A stretch of DNA of 64,000 nt, taken from positions 1 through 64,000 of the forward strand of contig JAFALK010000066.1 in NCBI GenBank assembly GCA_019234295.1, given 5' to 3'. The DNA is from Roseateles sp. GTDB lineage: Bacteria; Pseudomonadota; Gammaproteobacteria; Burkholderiales; Burkholderiaceae_C. The first letter of the stretch is position 1, and the number at the start of each line of letters is the position of its first letter. Positions 11,560 to 20,295 of the stretch are shown piece by piece. Under the pieces are notes generated by a model. That model was given only the letters and a program-made list of their open reading frames with translations. It was not told where the DNA came from and made no database searches. A program made the translations under genes and the position numbers.

Positions 11560-12256
11560 TCGTGGAAAGGTCCGGGCGAGATGCGATGGCAGCATTCTCC
11601 GATGCGCCACGCCCTGGTCTGCGCCATCAGCCGGCTGCTTGTCACAGCCGCGCACGGCTGGCCGCTGATGCCTACGTCCATGCTGCCAGTGACGCCACTG
11701 GTGCCGACCTCCATTTCGGCGCTAAACGTCTCTATGAAGACGCTGCCGGCCCCGGCGCCAGGCGCCCATGCGCCACCGGACAACTCGGCGATCCCAGCCC
11801 CCAGCTGCCACACTCGGGCGCAACGTAGAACCGCTGGTGGCCGCTGCGCACGGGAAGCCGCCTTCGTGGCGCTTCGAATGGCGGAGCAATGCGCAGGGTC
11901 TTTGGCATTGCCGCCGCGCCGGACTGGCCGACTGGGGCGGCGGTCTCGATGTCCGGCTGGCCCCTGCCCGGCACGGTCAGCCTGTGCGGATACACAGCGG
12001 TGAACCCGAGCGGCAAGGCTGGCTGCTCGCGCTGAACGAAATCCCTGCTCCCTGAGTGGATTGCGACAAGTCAACGTCGCGTGATCTTGTCCCGTTTTCA
12101 CCTCAGTACCCACTCACCTTGGTGTTCCGGACGCGGGGCCGCTCTGAGACTATCAACACCAGGGTCAACGCATGAGTTGTACGCGTGAAGCCCGCCGAGG
12201 CTTGAACCCGGCGGCTTCGGCCCCAGCTAGGTTCACGAGAGAGAGAGGAATCCGCC
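11560..12256. other. About 700-base region without a confident gene
   Basis: Between the divergent starts of the FAH-family gene and DUF3567 no frame gives a convincing gene. The best candidate is the + strand frame ending at 12055 (from about 11738; ATG at 11768). Its codons mostly end in G or C, and it contains a Trp-rich stretch (SWRFEWRSNAQGLWHC, then ADWGGGLDVRLA). It has no ribosome site, and the frame is closed upstream by stops at 11723 and 11735. This may be the end of a decayed gene. An imperfect inverted repeat (AAGCCCGCCG/CGGCGGCTT) lies at 12188-12217, about 40 bases before the DUF3567 start. Confidence 0.3.
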
Positions 12257-12550
12257 ATGCAAATGCTGTACAACTCCCCGAGCTATGTCGTCGTGCAGTT
12301 CGACGTCCAGGTGGATTCGACCGTCAACGCCGAGCTGCTGGACGCCAATCCCGATTGGCGCCTGTCCCGCGGCGGCTTCGAGATCGTCGACAAATTCGCC
12401 CGCAAGGAAATTTTCATCGAAGGCGCGCTGGCCGAAGCCTTTCAGGACGGCGTCACCGCCCTGATTGAGACCGAGCCTTCCGAGGAAGAGATCGACGACT
12501 TCATCCAGACCTACGCCAACCTCGGAAACCAGCCCGTCGTTATGCACTGA
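12257..12550 (+). CDS. DUF3567 family protein
   Basis: A 97-residue acidic protein with the signature start MQMLYNSPSYVVVQFDV, then GGFEIVDKFARKEIFIEGALAEAF and an acidic C-terminus (EPSEEEIDDFIQTYANLGNQPVVMH). DUF3567 is a small, almost exclusively betaproteobacterial family of unknown function and is a good taxonomic marker. The ribosome site AGAGGA lies about 8 bases before ATG 12257. No signal peptide, cysteine or obvious active site is visible. It stands alone, with 700 bases upstream and 300 bases downstream free of confident genes. Confidence 0.9.
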   Translation: MQMLYNSPSYVVVQFDVQVDSTVNAELLDANPDWRLSRGGFEIVDKFARKEIFIEGALAEAFQDGVTALIETEPSEEEIDDFIQTYANLGNQPVVMH

Positions 12551-12856
12551 AGCGCCCCCCTCGCCCAAGTGCGCCACGCTGAACGCGGTCGCGCTTGAGC
12601 GGTCCTCCTGGGGAAGGCCGCTGCATTCGACCCTGAGTCGCCTGCACCGGCAGCGGGCCGCCTTAAGGCACATCCCTGCGCTCGGCCCGGAACTTGTTCA
12701 GCGGCTCCGGGTGCGCGCGCAAACCTGGTGAGGATAACGGCTCTGCGGGGGGCGGCAAGAATTCTCGCAAACCCGCTGTTAGACCCCTCACTCAGCACTT
12801 GTCCTCGGCCGGACGCTGCGCAATGATGGGCCCGCCCAGACCTGAAGGAGTTGCCC
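12551..12856. other. 306-base intergenic region, nothing recognised
   Basis: I see no convincing frame, RNA gene or repeat between DUF3567 and the AAA+ gene. The stretch is GC-rich like its surroundings and ends in the strong ribosome site AAGGAG (12844-12849) of the AAA+ gene. Promoter elements for that gene presumably lie here, but none stands out. Confidence 0.4.
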
Positions 12857-15157
12857 ATGGCGAAGCGTCTGGCCGACGCCCGCTCGGCCGCTCATGTACT
12901 GCCCTCACCCGGACTCCGGGACGCACCCGTCCTCGACCGCATGTGCTCGCAGTTCGTGCTGACGCTCACCGTCAAGCATGCCAGTCGCTTCAATCTGCGC
13001 CGTGACTTCAACGGCCTGCTGTCCTTCACGGGCCGCCATCTCGTTTGGCCGCTGCGCGTGCTGGGTCGACTGCGCGACTACCTGGCCACACGCTGCCACG
13101 GCAACCAGGCCTGGGCCGGTCACGAGGCCCTCTCCGACGCGGCCTTCCTCGAGCGCTACGGCGTCTGGAATGGCCCCTTCGCCGAAGCCACGCTGTTCTT
13201 CTATCTCGACGAGTATGTGAAGGACGCGCCCAAGGACATGATGGCATTGCTCGCTACCAGCAATGAATGGCTGGACCGTGAGCTCAAGAAGGAGTCGACG
13301 CTCGTCGAGAAGAACATCGCCGCACTGGGCACACTGCTGCAGCTGAATCCGGCGGAGCGCGCCATCTTGCTTTATGGCACGCTGGCCCGCTACCAACGCG
13401 AGCTGCGGGGCGCGCTCGTGGAGTTCAAGGTCAACACCGCGCAGGAGGCCTTCGCCGCCATCGCCGCCGTGGCCGGCGTGGACGAGCGCGAGGTGGCCGA
13501 AGCCCTGCGTGCCGGCTCGCGCCTGGAGCGCATCGGCATGGTGGAGAACCTGATCTCCGAACACAACATCACCGACCTGGCCGACCTCATGAAGGTCAGC
13601 GACCAGCTTCCGCCCGTTCTCATGCGCGAGTACCAGGGCCCGCACGACCTGATGGCGGTGTTTACGCGGCCGGCAATGAAGAGCCTGCTCGTCGAAGCCG
13701 ACTTCCAGTTCGTGGCCGACGATCTCGCCATGCTTGGCACGCTGCTGCGCCAAGCCGTGGCCCGGCATGAGCCGGGCGTCAACGTGCTGCTCTACGGCCC
13801 GCCGGGCACGGGCAAGACCGAGATGGCCAAGGTGGCCGCACAGGCCGCCGGCCTCGATCTCTACGAAGTGGAATACGCCGACCGCGACGGCAACTCGCTC
13901 TCGGGTCGCGACCGTTACCGCTCGCTGCAGATCAGCCAGGTCTTCCTTAAGGCCAGCGAGAACGTGGCCCTGCTGTTCGACGAGGTGGAAGACGTGTTTC
14001 CCCCCCTGTCGAACGACACGGCCCAGCTGATCGCGCGGCTCGACTCCGCGCTCGATGCGCCGGCCTCCAACTCGGTCTCGGGGAAGGCCTGGGTGAACCA
14101 GATCCTCGAGACCAACCCCGTGCCGGTGATCTGGATCACAAACCGCATCGAGCAGATCGACCCGGCCTTCCGCCGCCGCTTTCAGTACCACATCGAGCTC
14201 AAGTCACCACCGCCGGGCGCACGCCTGGGTCTGGTGACCAAGGCCTTGGCAGATGTCCGGGTCTCGGCCGAGTTCGCCGCGCGGTTGGCCGAGCGGCGCG
14301 GCCTCACGCCGGCGCAGATCCGCACGGCGGTGCGCTTCGCCTCGCTGGCCGGTGCTCCTGACGACTGCGAGAAGCTCATCGAGCGCCAGTTGCTCAACGC
14401 TGACAAGGCGCTGGGCCAGGGCCTTGGCGAACATGGAGCGCGGCCCGTGGTCACGCAGTACGCGCTTGAGCTGCTCAACGTCGAGTCGCGCTTCGAAATC
14501 CCGCGCATCGTCGAAGCGCTCAAGAAGCGCGGCGTCGGAAATCTCTGCTTCTACGGCCCGCCCGGCAGCGGCAAGACGGCCCTGGCAGAGCACATCGCCC
14601 AGGCTCTGCAGCGCCCACTGATGATTCGGCAGGCCAGCGACTTGGCGAGCAAGTTCGTCGGCGAGACCGAGCAGAACATGGCGCGCATGTTCGAGGCTGC
14701 GGCCACCGAGAACGCCGTGCTCTTGCTCGACGAGGCCGACAGCTTCCTGCGCAGCCGCCGCATGGCTGAGCGCAACTATGAGGTCTCCGAGGTCAACGAG
14801 ATGCTGGCTGGCATGGAGCGTTTCGCCGGCGTCTTCATCTGTACGACCAATCTTTTCGAGGACCTCGACGAGGCCGCTCTGCGCCGCTTCGCGTTCAAGA
14901 TCCGTTTCAAGGCGCTCAGGCCCGAGCAGCGCGAGCGGATGTTCGAGCGCGAAGCCGGCTGCGCGCCGACGACCGAGCAGTGCGAACGCCTGATGAAGCT
15001 CGACGCGCTCACACCGGGCGACTTCGCCGCCGTGCGCCACCAGTGTGAGATTCTCGGCGAAGCACTGACGCCCGAGGAGTTCTTGCTCCAGCTCGAAGGT
15101 GAACACCGCGTGAAGCCGGAAGTGCGCCAGGCCCGCTCCATCGGCTTCCGTCACTGA
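12857..15157 (+). CDS. Tandem AAA+ ATPase
   Basis: A 766-residue protein with an N-terminal helical region (about 1-280) and two AAA+ modules. Module 1 has Walker A GPPGTGKT at 314-321 and an acidic box LLFDEVEDVF. Module 2 has GPPGSGKT at 567-574, Walker B VLLLDEADSF and a sensor-type TNLFEDLDEAALRRF. The second module has the FtsH/Vps4-like pattern, including arginines in ALRRFAFKIRF. No protease or membrane segment is present, so a cytosolic unfoldase or remodelling role is inferred. The ATG at 12857 has AAGGAG 7 bases upstream. The stop overlaps the ATG of the next gene (TGATG at 15155-15159), indicating translational coupling to a TraB/GumN protein. Confidence 0.88.
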   Translation: MAKRLADARSAAHVLPSPGLRDAPVLDRMCSQFVLTLTVKHASRFNLRRDFNGLLSFTGRHLVWPLRVLGRLRDYLATRCHGNQAWAGHEALSDAAFLERYGVWNGPFAEATLFFYLDEYVKDAPKDMMALLATSNEWLDRELKKESTLVEKNIAALGTLLQLNPAERAILLYGTLARYQRELRGALVEFKVNTAQEAFAAIAAVAGVDEREVAEALRAGSRLERIGMVENLISEHNITDLADLMKVSDQLPPVLMREYQGPHDLMAVFTRPAMKSLLVEADFQFVADDLAMLGTLLRQAVARHEPGVNVLLYGPPGTGKTEMAKVAAQAAGLDLYEVEYADRDGNSLSGRDRYRSLQISQVFLKASENVALLFDEVEDVFPPLSNDTAQLIARLDSALDAPASNSVSGKAWVNQILETNPVPVIWITNRIEQIDPAFRRRFQYHIELKSPPPGARLGLVTKALADVRVSAEFAARLAERRGLTPAQIRTAVRFASLAGAPDDCEKLIERQLLNADKALGQGLGEHGARPVVTQYALELLNVESRFEIPRIVEALKKRGVGNLCFYGPPGSGKTALAEHIAQALQRPLMIRQASDLASKFVGETEQNMARMFEAAATENAVLLLDEADSFLRSRRMAERNYEVSEVNEMLAGMERFAGVFICTTNLFEDLDEAALRRFAFKIRFKALRPEQRERMFEREAGCAPTTEQCERLMKLDALTPGDFAAVRHQCEILGEALTPEEFLLQLEGEHRVKPEVRQARSIGFRH

Positions 15158-16086
15158 TGCGCGCGCTGCTCCTCGCCGCACTGCTGTGGCTGGCCGCACC
15201 GGCCCGGGCACTCGATTGTCCCGCGGACACCGGCCTGCCGAGCCCCGAGGTGATCGCCGAACTGCAATCCAATGCCAAAGACCACGGCATGCTCTGGCGC
15301 ATCACGCGCGACGGCCGCAGTTCCTACCTCTACGGCACTTTGCACCTGGGCCGGCTCGAATGGCTGATGCCCGGCCCAGACCTGATGAAGGCCTGGACCG
15401 AGACCGAGGTGTTGGCCCTGGAAGTCGACACCAGCGATTCGGCGGGCCTCGCCGCCGGCATGGCGACACTTGCCAAAGGCTCGACCCTCAGTCCCGCGCA
15501 GGCCAAGCGCCTGGCCGCTGCGGCCAAGGCCGCCTGCGTGCCGGACGAGGTCGTTCAGTCCGTGGCCAGCCAACCGCCGCTGATGCAACTCAGCGTAGTG
15601 ACGGCCATGGCCGCGCGGCGCGATGGACTCGACGTCGCCTACGGTCAGGAGATGATGCTGACCGGCATGGCCCAGGCCGTTCAACGCCCCATCGTCGGCC
15701 TGGAATCGGTGCGCGAGCAGATGGCGGCCATCAGTTCGGCCTCGCCCGCTGACACGCAAACGATGATCGACGAAGGCCTGGACGAGTTGGGCGACGAGCA
15801 GAGCCGCCGCGCCATGGTCAAGCTGAGCGAGAGCTGGGCCGCGGGCCAGCTCGAGGTCCTGGCCGACTATGAAAGCTGGTGCCACTGCGCCAGCACGCCG
15901 GCCGCGCGCGCCTGGCTGCGCCGCCTCAACGACGAACGCAATCCACCGCTGGCCGAGCGCATCACGGCCCTGCACGCCAAGGGCCGGCCAGTGCTGGTGG
16001 GCGTCGGCGCACTGCATATGACGGGCCCGAAGGCCATACCCAAGTTGCTGGCGGCCAAGGGATTCAAGGTAGAGCGCATTCACTAG
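15157..16086 (+). CDS. TraB/GumN family protein
   Basis: A 309-residue exported protein: signal peptide 1-19 (MRALLLAALLWLAAPARA), then the TraB/GumN (TIKI-like) fold. Family motifs visible are SYLYGTLHLGRLEWL near the start of the domain (the GTLH motif), a central helical region, and VLVGVGALHMTGPKAIPKLL near the C-terminus (GALH motif). Eukaryotic TIKI relatives are metalloproteases; the bacterial role is unknown. Its start codon overlaps the stop of the AAA+ ATPase. Four cysteines occur in the mature part, two of them in a WCHC cluster. Confidence 0.85.
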   Translation: MRALLLAALLWLAAPARALDCPADTGLPSPEVIAELQSNAKDHGMLWRITRDGRSSYLYGTLHLGRLEWLMPGPDLMKAWTETEVLALEVDTSDSAGLAAGMATLAKGSTLSPAQAKRLAAAAKAACVPDEVVQSVASQPPLMQLSVVTAMAARRDGLDVAYGQEMMLTGMAQAVQRPIVGLESVREQMAAISSASPADTQTMIDEGLDELGDEQSRRAMVKLSESWAAGQLEVLADYESWCHCASTPAARAWLRRLNDERNPPLAERITALHAKGRPVLVGVGALHMTGPKAIPKLLAAKGFKVERIH

Positions 16087-16138
16087 CATCCGGGCTAGCA
16101 TCAGGCTGAGCATCGAGCAAACCATCGAGGAGACGCCT

Positions 16139-16720
16139 GTGACCGACAACCCCTTCGCAAAGTTCATCCCCGGCTTCGATTTTCTGCAGGGCCTGAGCAA
16201 GAACGCCAGCGCACAGATGCCCAACCTCGGTCAATGGGTGGCACCCACGCTCAACCCCGAGGAGATTGACAAGCGCATCAACGAGCTTCGCGCCGTGCTG
16301 TTCTGGCTCGAACAAAACACCAAGATGCTGGGCATGACCATCCAGGCCCTCGAGGTCCAGCGCATGACACTTTCCACGCTCAAGACCATGAATGTGCCCA
16401 TGGGTGACTTGAGCGAGGCGCTCAAGGTCAAGCCGATGTCGACATCGGCACCTTCACCTTCACCTGCACCTGCACCTGCGCCTGCGCCTTCACCTGCGTC
16501 GGCCCCGGCGGCGAAGAAGGCCGCGCCCAGGCCGGCGGCCAAGAAGACCACCAAGGCAGCCGCCGCTCCCGCGATCGAACCAGCGATGGACCCGATGAAA
16601 TGGTGGGGCGCCCTGAGCGAACAGTTCGGCCACCTGGCCTCGGGCGCCATCAAGGACATGGGCAGTGCCGCTGCAGCGCCGGCCAAGAAGACGGCTACGG
16701 CCTCGAAAAGAAAAACCTGA
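16139..16720 (+). CDS. phaM: PhaM-like polyhydroxyalkanoate granule-associated protein
   Basis: A 193-residue protein with the PhaM pattern. The N-terminal domain contains IPGFDFLQGL, QWVAPTLNPEEIDKRINELRAVLFWLEQN and MTIQALEVQRMTLSTLKTMNVP. It is followed by a low-complexity Pro/Ala linker (coded by 6-base CACCTG/CGCCTG repeats at about 16450-16500) and a Lys/Ala-rich histone-like tail with AAKKA and PAAKKT blocks. In Ralstonia eutropha PhaM activates PHB synthase and links granules to DNA through such a tail. The start is GTG 16139 with GAGGAG about 8 bases upstream. No phaC, phaA or phasin gene is in the window, so it is separated from the rest of the pathway. The end overlaps the convergent DMT gene by 26 bases. 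Confidence 0.85.
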   Translation: MTDNPFAKFIPGFDFLQGLSKNASAQMPNLGQWVAPTLNPEEIDKRINELRAVLFWLEQNTKMLGMTIQALEVQRMTLSTLKTMNVPMGDLSEALKVKPMSTSAPSPSPAPAPAPAPSPASAPAAKKAAPRPAAKKTTKAAAAPAIEPAMDPMKWWGALSEQFGHLASGAIKDMGSAAAAPAKKTATASKRKT

Positions 16721-17591
16721 ACTGGTTGATCACCAGGCCGAGGAGCACGGCCGCGCAGCCGGCCCATTGCAATGGTGCTGGCTTCTCTCCGAAGGCCACG
16801 GCCGCCGCCGTCATCCCGACCACGGGCACGAGCAGGGCCCAGGGTGCCACCTTGGCGGCCGGGTGATGCTTGAGCAGCCTCGTCCAGAGGCTGTAGGCCA
16901 GCAGGGTTGAAAGCAATCCCAGGTACAGCACGGCCAGCCCGACGCCCGCGTCGATGCCGCGCAGTTGCGCCAGAACGGAGCCCGCACCGTCGAACAGCGC
17001 CGCCAGCGCCAAGAAGGGCGCGATGGGCACGACACTGGTCCAGACGATGAAGTTGACGGGCTCATAGTCATGGATCCGGGCCGCCAGGCGGCCCAGCACA
17101 TTGGCACTGGCCCACATGAAGGCAGAGCCCACGGTCAGCATGAATCCGATCAGACTCATCTGGCCCGGCCCCTCACCCCGGGCCGCGGCAATCAGGATCA
17201 ATCCCGCCAAGGCCACCGCCAAGCCCAGCCATTGGCGCGCATGGCTGCGCTCTCCGAGCACGGCCATGCCGATGAGCAGGGTGAAGAAGGCCTGCGTCTG
17301 GATCACGAGCGAGGCCATGCCGGCCGGCATGCCGAGGCGCAACCCCAGAAAGAGCAGGCCGAACTGACCCAGACCCTGCGCCAGACCGTATCCCACGATG
17401 TAGTGCCACGGCAGAAGAGGCCGCGCCACGACGAAGACGGGCGCGGCAGCGACCATGAAGCGCAAGGCGCCCAGCAGCATCGGGGACAGGCTCCTGAGGC
17501 CCAGCTTCATGACGACAAAGTTCAGACCCCAAATCAGGATGACGACGGCGAGGCTCAGCGCTTCGCCGCGGCTCAGGCGGCCGGCGCTCAC
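16695..17591 (-). CDS. EamA/DMT family transporter
   Basis: A protein of about 298 residues with ten predicted membrane helices in two EamA repeats. Typical segments are LSLAVVILIWGLNFVVMKLGL (helix 1), LGALRFMVAAAPVFVV, GLLFLGLRLGMPAGMASLVIQTQAFFTLL and the second-repeat ALLVPVVGMTAAAVAFGEKP. Such inner-membrane proteins are mostly exporters of amino acids or other small metabolites (RhaT/EamA type); the substrate cannot be inferred. The frame is open upstream to 17723, but GTG 17591, with an AGGGG about 10 bases upstream, starts just before the first helix. It converges on phaM with a 26-base overlap and is divergent from glcD. Confidence 0.85.
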   Translation of the reverse strand: MSAGRLSRGEALSLAVVILIWGLNFVVMKLGLRSLSPMLLGALRFMVAAAPVFVVARPLLPWHYIVGYGLAQGLGQFGLLFLGLRLGMPAGMASLVIQTQAFFTLLIGMAVLGERSHARQWLGLAVALAGLILIAAARGEGPGQMSLIGFMLTVGSAFMWASANVLGRLAARIHDYEPVNFIVWTSVVPIAPFLALAALFDGAGSVLAQLRGIDAGVGLAVLYLGLLSTLLAYSLWTRLLKHHPAAKVAPWALLVPVVGMTAAAVAFGEKPAPLQWAGCAAVLLGLVINQFRFFFSRP

Positions 17592-17740
17592 AGGGAGTAC
17601 CCCTGTTTCGTGGACGCCGCGATGGCGACAAACAGCATCATGCTGAGGGGTGACGAAGTCGATTCTGGAGCAGGCGATGGTAGCCAGGTTAACCAAGCGC
17701 TCCGTGCGCGCCCTTCGCAGCACATCGTAAAGTCCGCAAC

Positions 17741-19219
17741 GTGAAAAAAGATCTTGATCGCAGCGCGCTGCAGCAGCGCGTCGTGCAGGAGCTCTCCAAG
17801 GCCCTGCCCCCCCATGCCCTGCTCTGGCGCAGCGAGGACACCGTGCCCTATGAGTGCGACGGCCTCACCGCCTATCGAGAACGCCCGCTCGTCGTGGCCC
17901 TGCCCGAAGACGAGGCGCAGGTGGCCGCCGTGCTCAAGACCTGCCACGGCCTGGGTGTGCCGGTCGTCGCGCGCGGTGCCGGCACCGGGCTCTCGGGGGG
18001 CGCCCTGCCGCATGCCGGCGGCGTGACCCTGGCCCTGGCCAAGTTCAAGAAGATTGTCTCCATAGACCCATTGGCCCGCACGGCGCGCGTGCAGTGCGGC
18101 GTGCGCAATGCCGCCATCTCCGAGGCCGCGGCCGTGCACGGGCTCTACTATGCGCCGGACCCGAGCAGCCAGATCGCCTGCACCATCGGTGGCAATGTGG
18201 CCGAGAACGCGGGCGGGGTGCACTGCCTCAAGTACGGGCTCACCCTGCACAACGTGCTGGCGGTGCGCGGCTTCACCGTCGAGGGTGAGCCGGTCGAGTT
18301 CGGCAGCGGCGCGCTCGATGCGCCAGGGCTGGACCTGCTCTCCGTCATCGTCGGCAGCGAGGGCATGCTCGCCGTGACCACCGAGGTGCTGGTCAAGCTC
18401 ACGCCCAAGCCGCGCCTGGCGCGCTGCATCATGGCCAGCTTCGGCGATCTGCGCCATGCGGGCGCGGCGGTGGCCAACATCATCGCGGCCGGCATCATCC
18501 CGGCCGGGCTTGAGATGCTGGACAAACCGATGACGGCTGCTGTGGAGGATTTCGTCCATGCCGGCTACGACCTCGAAGCCGAGGCCATCCTGCTCTGCGA
18601 GAGCGACGGCACGCCCGAGGAAGTGCAGGAAGAGGTCGCCCGCATGCTGGAGGTGCTCACCCGCAGCGGCGCCACGCGCTGCGAAGTCAGCAGCGACGAG
18701 GCTCAGCGCCTGCGCTTTTGGAGCGGCCGCAAGAACGCCTTCCCGGCTTCGGGTCGCATCAGCCCCGACTACATGTGCATGGACTCGACGATCCCGCGCA
18801 AGCAGCTCGGGGCCATCCTTGAGGCCATTCAGGTCATGCAGGCGAAGTACGGCCTGCGCTGCGCCAACGTCTTCCACGCCGGTGACGGCAACTTGCACCC
18901 GCTGATCCTCTTCGACGCAGCCGACCCCGACCAGCTCCGGCGCTGCGAGGAGTTTGGCGCTGAGATCCTGGAGACCAGCGTGGCGCTCGGGGGCACGGTG
19001 ACCGGCGAACATGGCGTGGGCGTGGAAAAGCTCTCCAGCATGTGCGTGCAGTTTTCCACCGAGGAGCGCGAACAGATGCTGGCCCTGAAGCGCGCCTTCG
19101 ACCCACAGTCTGGGCTCAACCCGGGCAAGGTTATTCCCACGCTGCAGCGCTGCGCGGAATATGGCCGCATGCATGTGAGCCGCGGCCTGCTGGCCCATCC
19201 AGAACTGGAGCGCTTCTGA
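17741..19219 (+). CDS. glcD: Glycolate oxidase FAD-binding subunit GlcD
   Basis: A 492-residue FAD-dependent dehydrogenase (vanillyl-alcohol oxidase fold). The N-terminal FAD-binding half has PVVARGAGTGLSGGALPHAGGV, then IGGNVAENAGGVHCLKYGLT. The C-terminal half has the FAD-linked oxidase cap with the metal/substrate histidines in FHAGDGNLHPLILFD and the conserved GTVTGEHGVG. It is the catalytic subunit oxidising glycolate (or D-lactate) to glyoxylate with electrons passed to GlcF and quinone. Followed by glcE (stop/start overlap TGATG at 19217) and glcF, in the order and coupling of the classical glcDEF operon. Start GTG 17741; no local regulator such as GlcC is present. Confidence 0.95.
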   Translation: MKKDLDRSALQQRVVQELSKALPPHALLWRSEDTVPYECDGLTAYRERPLVVALPEDEAQVAAVLKTCHGLGVPVVARGAGTGLSGGALPHAGGVTLALAKFKKIVSIDPLARTARVQCGVRNAAISEAAAVHGLYYAPDPSSQIACTIGGNVAENAGGVHCLKYGLTLHNVLAVRGFTVEGEPVEFGSGALDAPGLDLLSVIVGSEGMLAVTTEVLVKLTPKPRLARCIMASFGDLRHAGAAVANIIAAGIIPAGLEMLDKPMTAAVEDFVHAGYDLEAEAILLCESDGTPEEVQEEVARMLEVLTRSGATRCEVSSDEAQRLRFWSGRKNAFPASGRISPDYMCMDSTIPRKQLGAILEAIQVMQAKYGLRCANVFHAGDGNLHPLILFDAADPDQLRRCEEFGAEILETSVALGGTVTGEHGVGVEKLSSMCVQFSTEEREQMLALKRAFDPQSGLNPGKVIPTLQRCAEYGRMHVSRGLLAHPELERF

Positions 19220-20295
19220 TGATCGAGGTGATCCAGCAGACGATTCGCGATGCGGCGGCCCAGGGCCGCAAGCTTTGCATCCGCGGCCAAGGCAGCAAGG
19301 ACTTCTACGGTGGTGCGCTGCAGGGTGAGGTGCTCGACATGAGCGGCCTCTGCGGTATCAGCGCCTACGAGCCCAGCGAGCTCTACGTCACTGCCAAGGC
19401 CGGCACGCCGATCGCGCAGCTCGAGCAAACGCTCGCCGCGCAAGGCCAGTGCCTGCCCTTCGAGCCGCCGCGCTTCGGTGGCGCAGGCACGGTGGGCGGC
19501 ATGGTGGCCGCAGGCCTGTCCGGGCCGGCGCGCGCCACCCAGGGCTCGGTGCGCGACCATGTGCTGGGCCTCACACTGATCAACGGCCGCGGCGAGGCCA
19601 TGAACTTCGGCGGCACGGTCATCAAGAACGTGGCCGGCTACGACGTCTCGCGGCTGATGGCCGGCAGCCTCGGCGTGCTGGGCCTCATCGCCGAGGTCTC
19701 GCTCAAGGTGTTGCCGCGGCCGGTGGCCGAGGCGACCTTGCGGTTTGAACTGGGCCAGGCCCAGGCGCTGACGCAGCTCAACCACTGGGCGGGCCAACCG
19801 CTGCCTCTACATGCCAGCGCCTGGTGGGACGGCGCGCTGGTGCTGCGACTGGCCGGCGCGCAGGCCGCCGTGCACAGCGCCATTCAAACGCTAGGAGGCG
19901 ATGTGATCCCGCAGGACATGGCCCAGGCCTTCTGGTCCGGCCTGCGCGATCACGAGGACGAGTTCTTTCAGGGTGCCGCGCGCGCCGTTCACAGCGGCGC
20001 CAAGCTCTGGCGCCTCTCCGTGCCTTCCACTGCGCCCGTGCTGGACCTGCGCGGCGAGCAACTGATCGAATGGGGCGGCGCGCAGCGCTGGGTCGTCACG
20101 CCGCTGGCGCCGGCCCAGGTCCGCGAGATGGCGGCCGGCGTTGGCGGTCATGCCACGCTGTTTCGCTCGCTCGACAAATCGGCAGGCTTTAGCGCCCCGC
20201 TGTCCGCGCCGCTGAAGCGCATCCATCGTGAGCTGAAGAAGTCCTTCGATCCGAGCGACATTTTCAACCCCGGCAGGCTCTATCCCGATCTCTGA
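19219..20295 (+). CDS. glcE: Glycolate oxidase FAD-binding subunit GlcE
   Basis: A 358-residue FAD-binding protein, second subunit of glycolate oxidase. It has the PP-loop region CIRGQGSKDFYGG (about 24-36), PRFGGAGTVGGMVAAGLSGPAR and INGRGEAMNFGGTVIKNVAGYDVSRLMAGSLGVLGLI, which are typical of GlcE. It ends with the KKSFDPSDIFNPGRLYPDL tail, as in the full-length family. The frame is open far upstream, but ATG 19219 overlaps the glcD stop and begins at the usual N-terminus (MIEVIQQTIRDAA). Its own stop overlaps the glcF start in the same way (TGATG at 20293). Confidence 0.95.
   Translation: MIEVIQQTIRDAAAQGRKLCIRGQGSKDFYGGALQGEVLDMSGLCGISAYEPSELYVTAKAGTPIAQLEQTLAAQGQCLPFEPPRFGGAGTVGGMVAAGLSGPARATQGSVRDHVLGLTLINGRGEAMNFGGTVIKNVAGYDVSRLMAGSLGVLGLIAEVSLKVLPRPVAEATLRFELGQAQALTQLNHWAGQPLPLHASAWWDGALVLRLAGAQAAVHSAIQTLGGDVIPQDMAQAFWSGLRDHEDEFFQGAARAVHSGAKLWRLSVPSTAPVLDLRGEQLIEWGGAQRWVVTPLAPAQVREMAAGVGGHATLFRSLDKSAGFSAPLSAPLKRIHRELKKSFDPSDIFNPGRLYPDL

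Noticed and set aside
10588-12003. 471-codon + strand frame opposite the FAH-family gene
   Set aside because: It overlaps a well-supported gene for 970 bases and shows no family pattern; only its last part lies in the unassigned region and is no better there.
11556-12113. 185-codon minus-strand frame upstream of the FAH-family gene
   Set aside because: Low-complexity Arg/Ala text without ribosome site or recognisable motif.
17588-19198. 536-codon frame antisense to glcD
   Set aside because: Shadow of glcD; rich in His/Gly/Ala/Gln typical of reversed GC-rich coding sequence.
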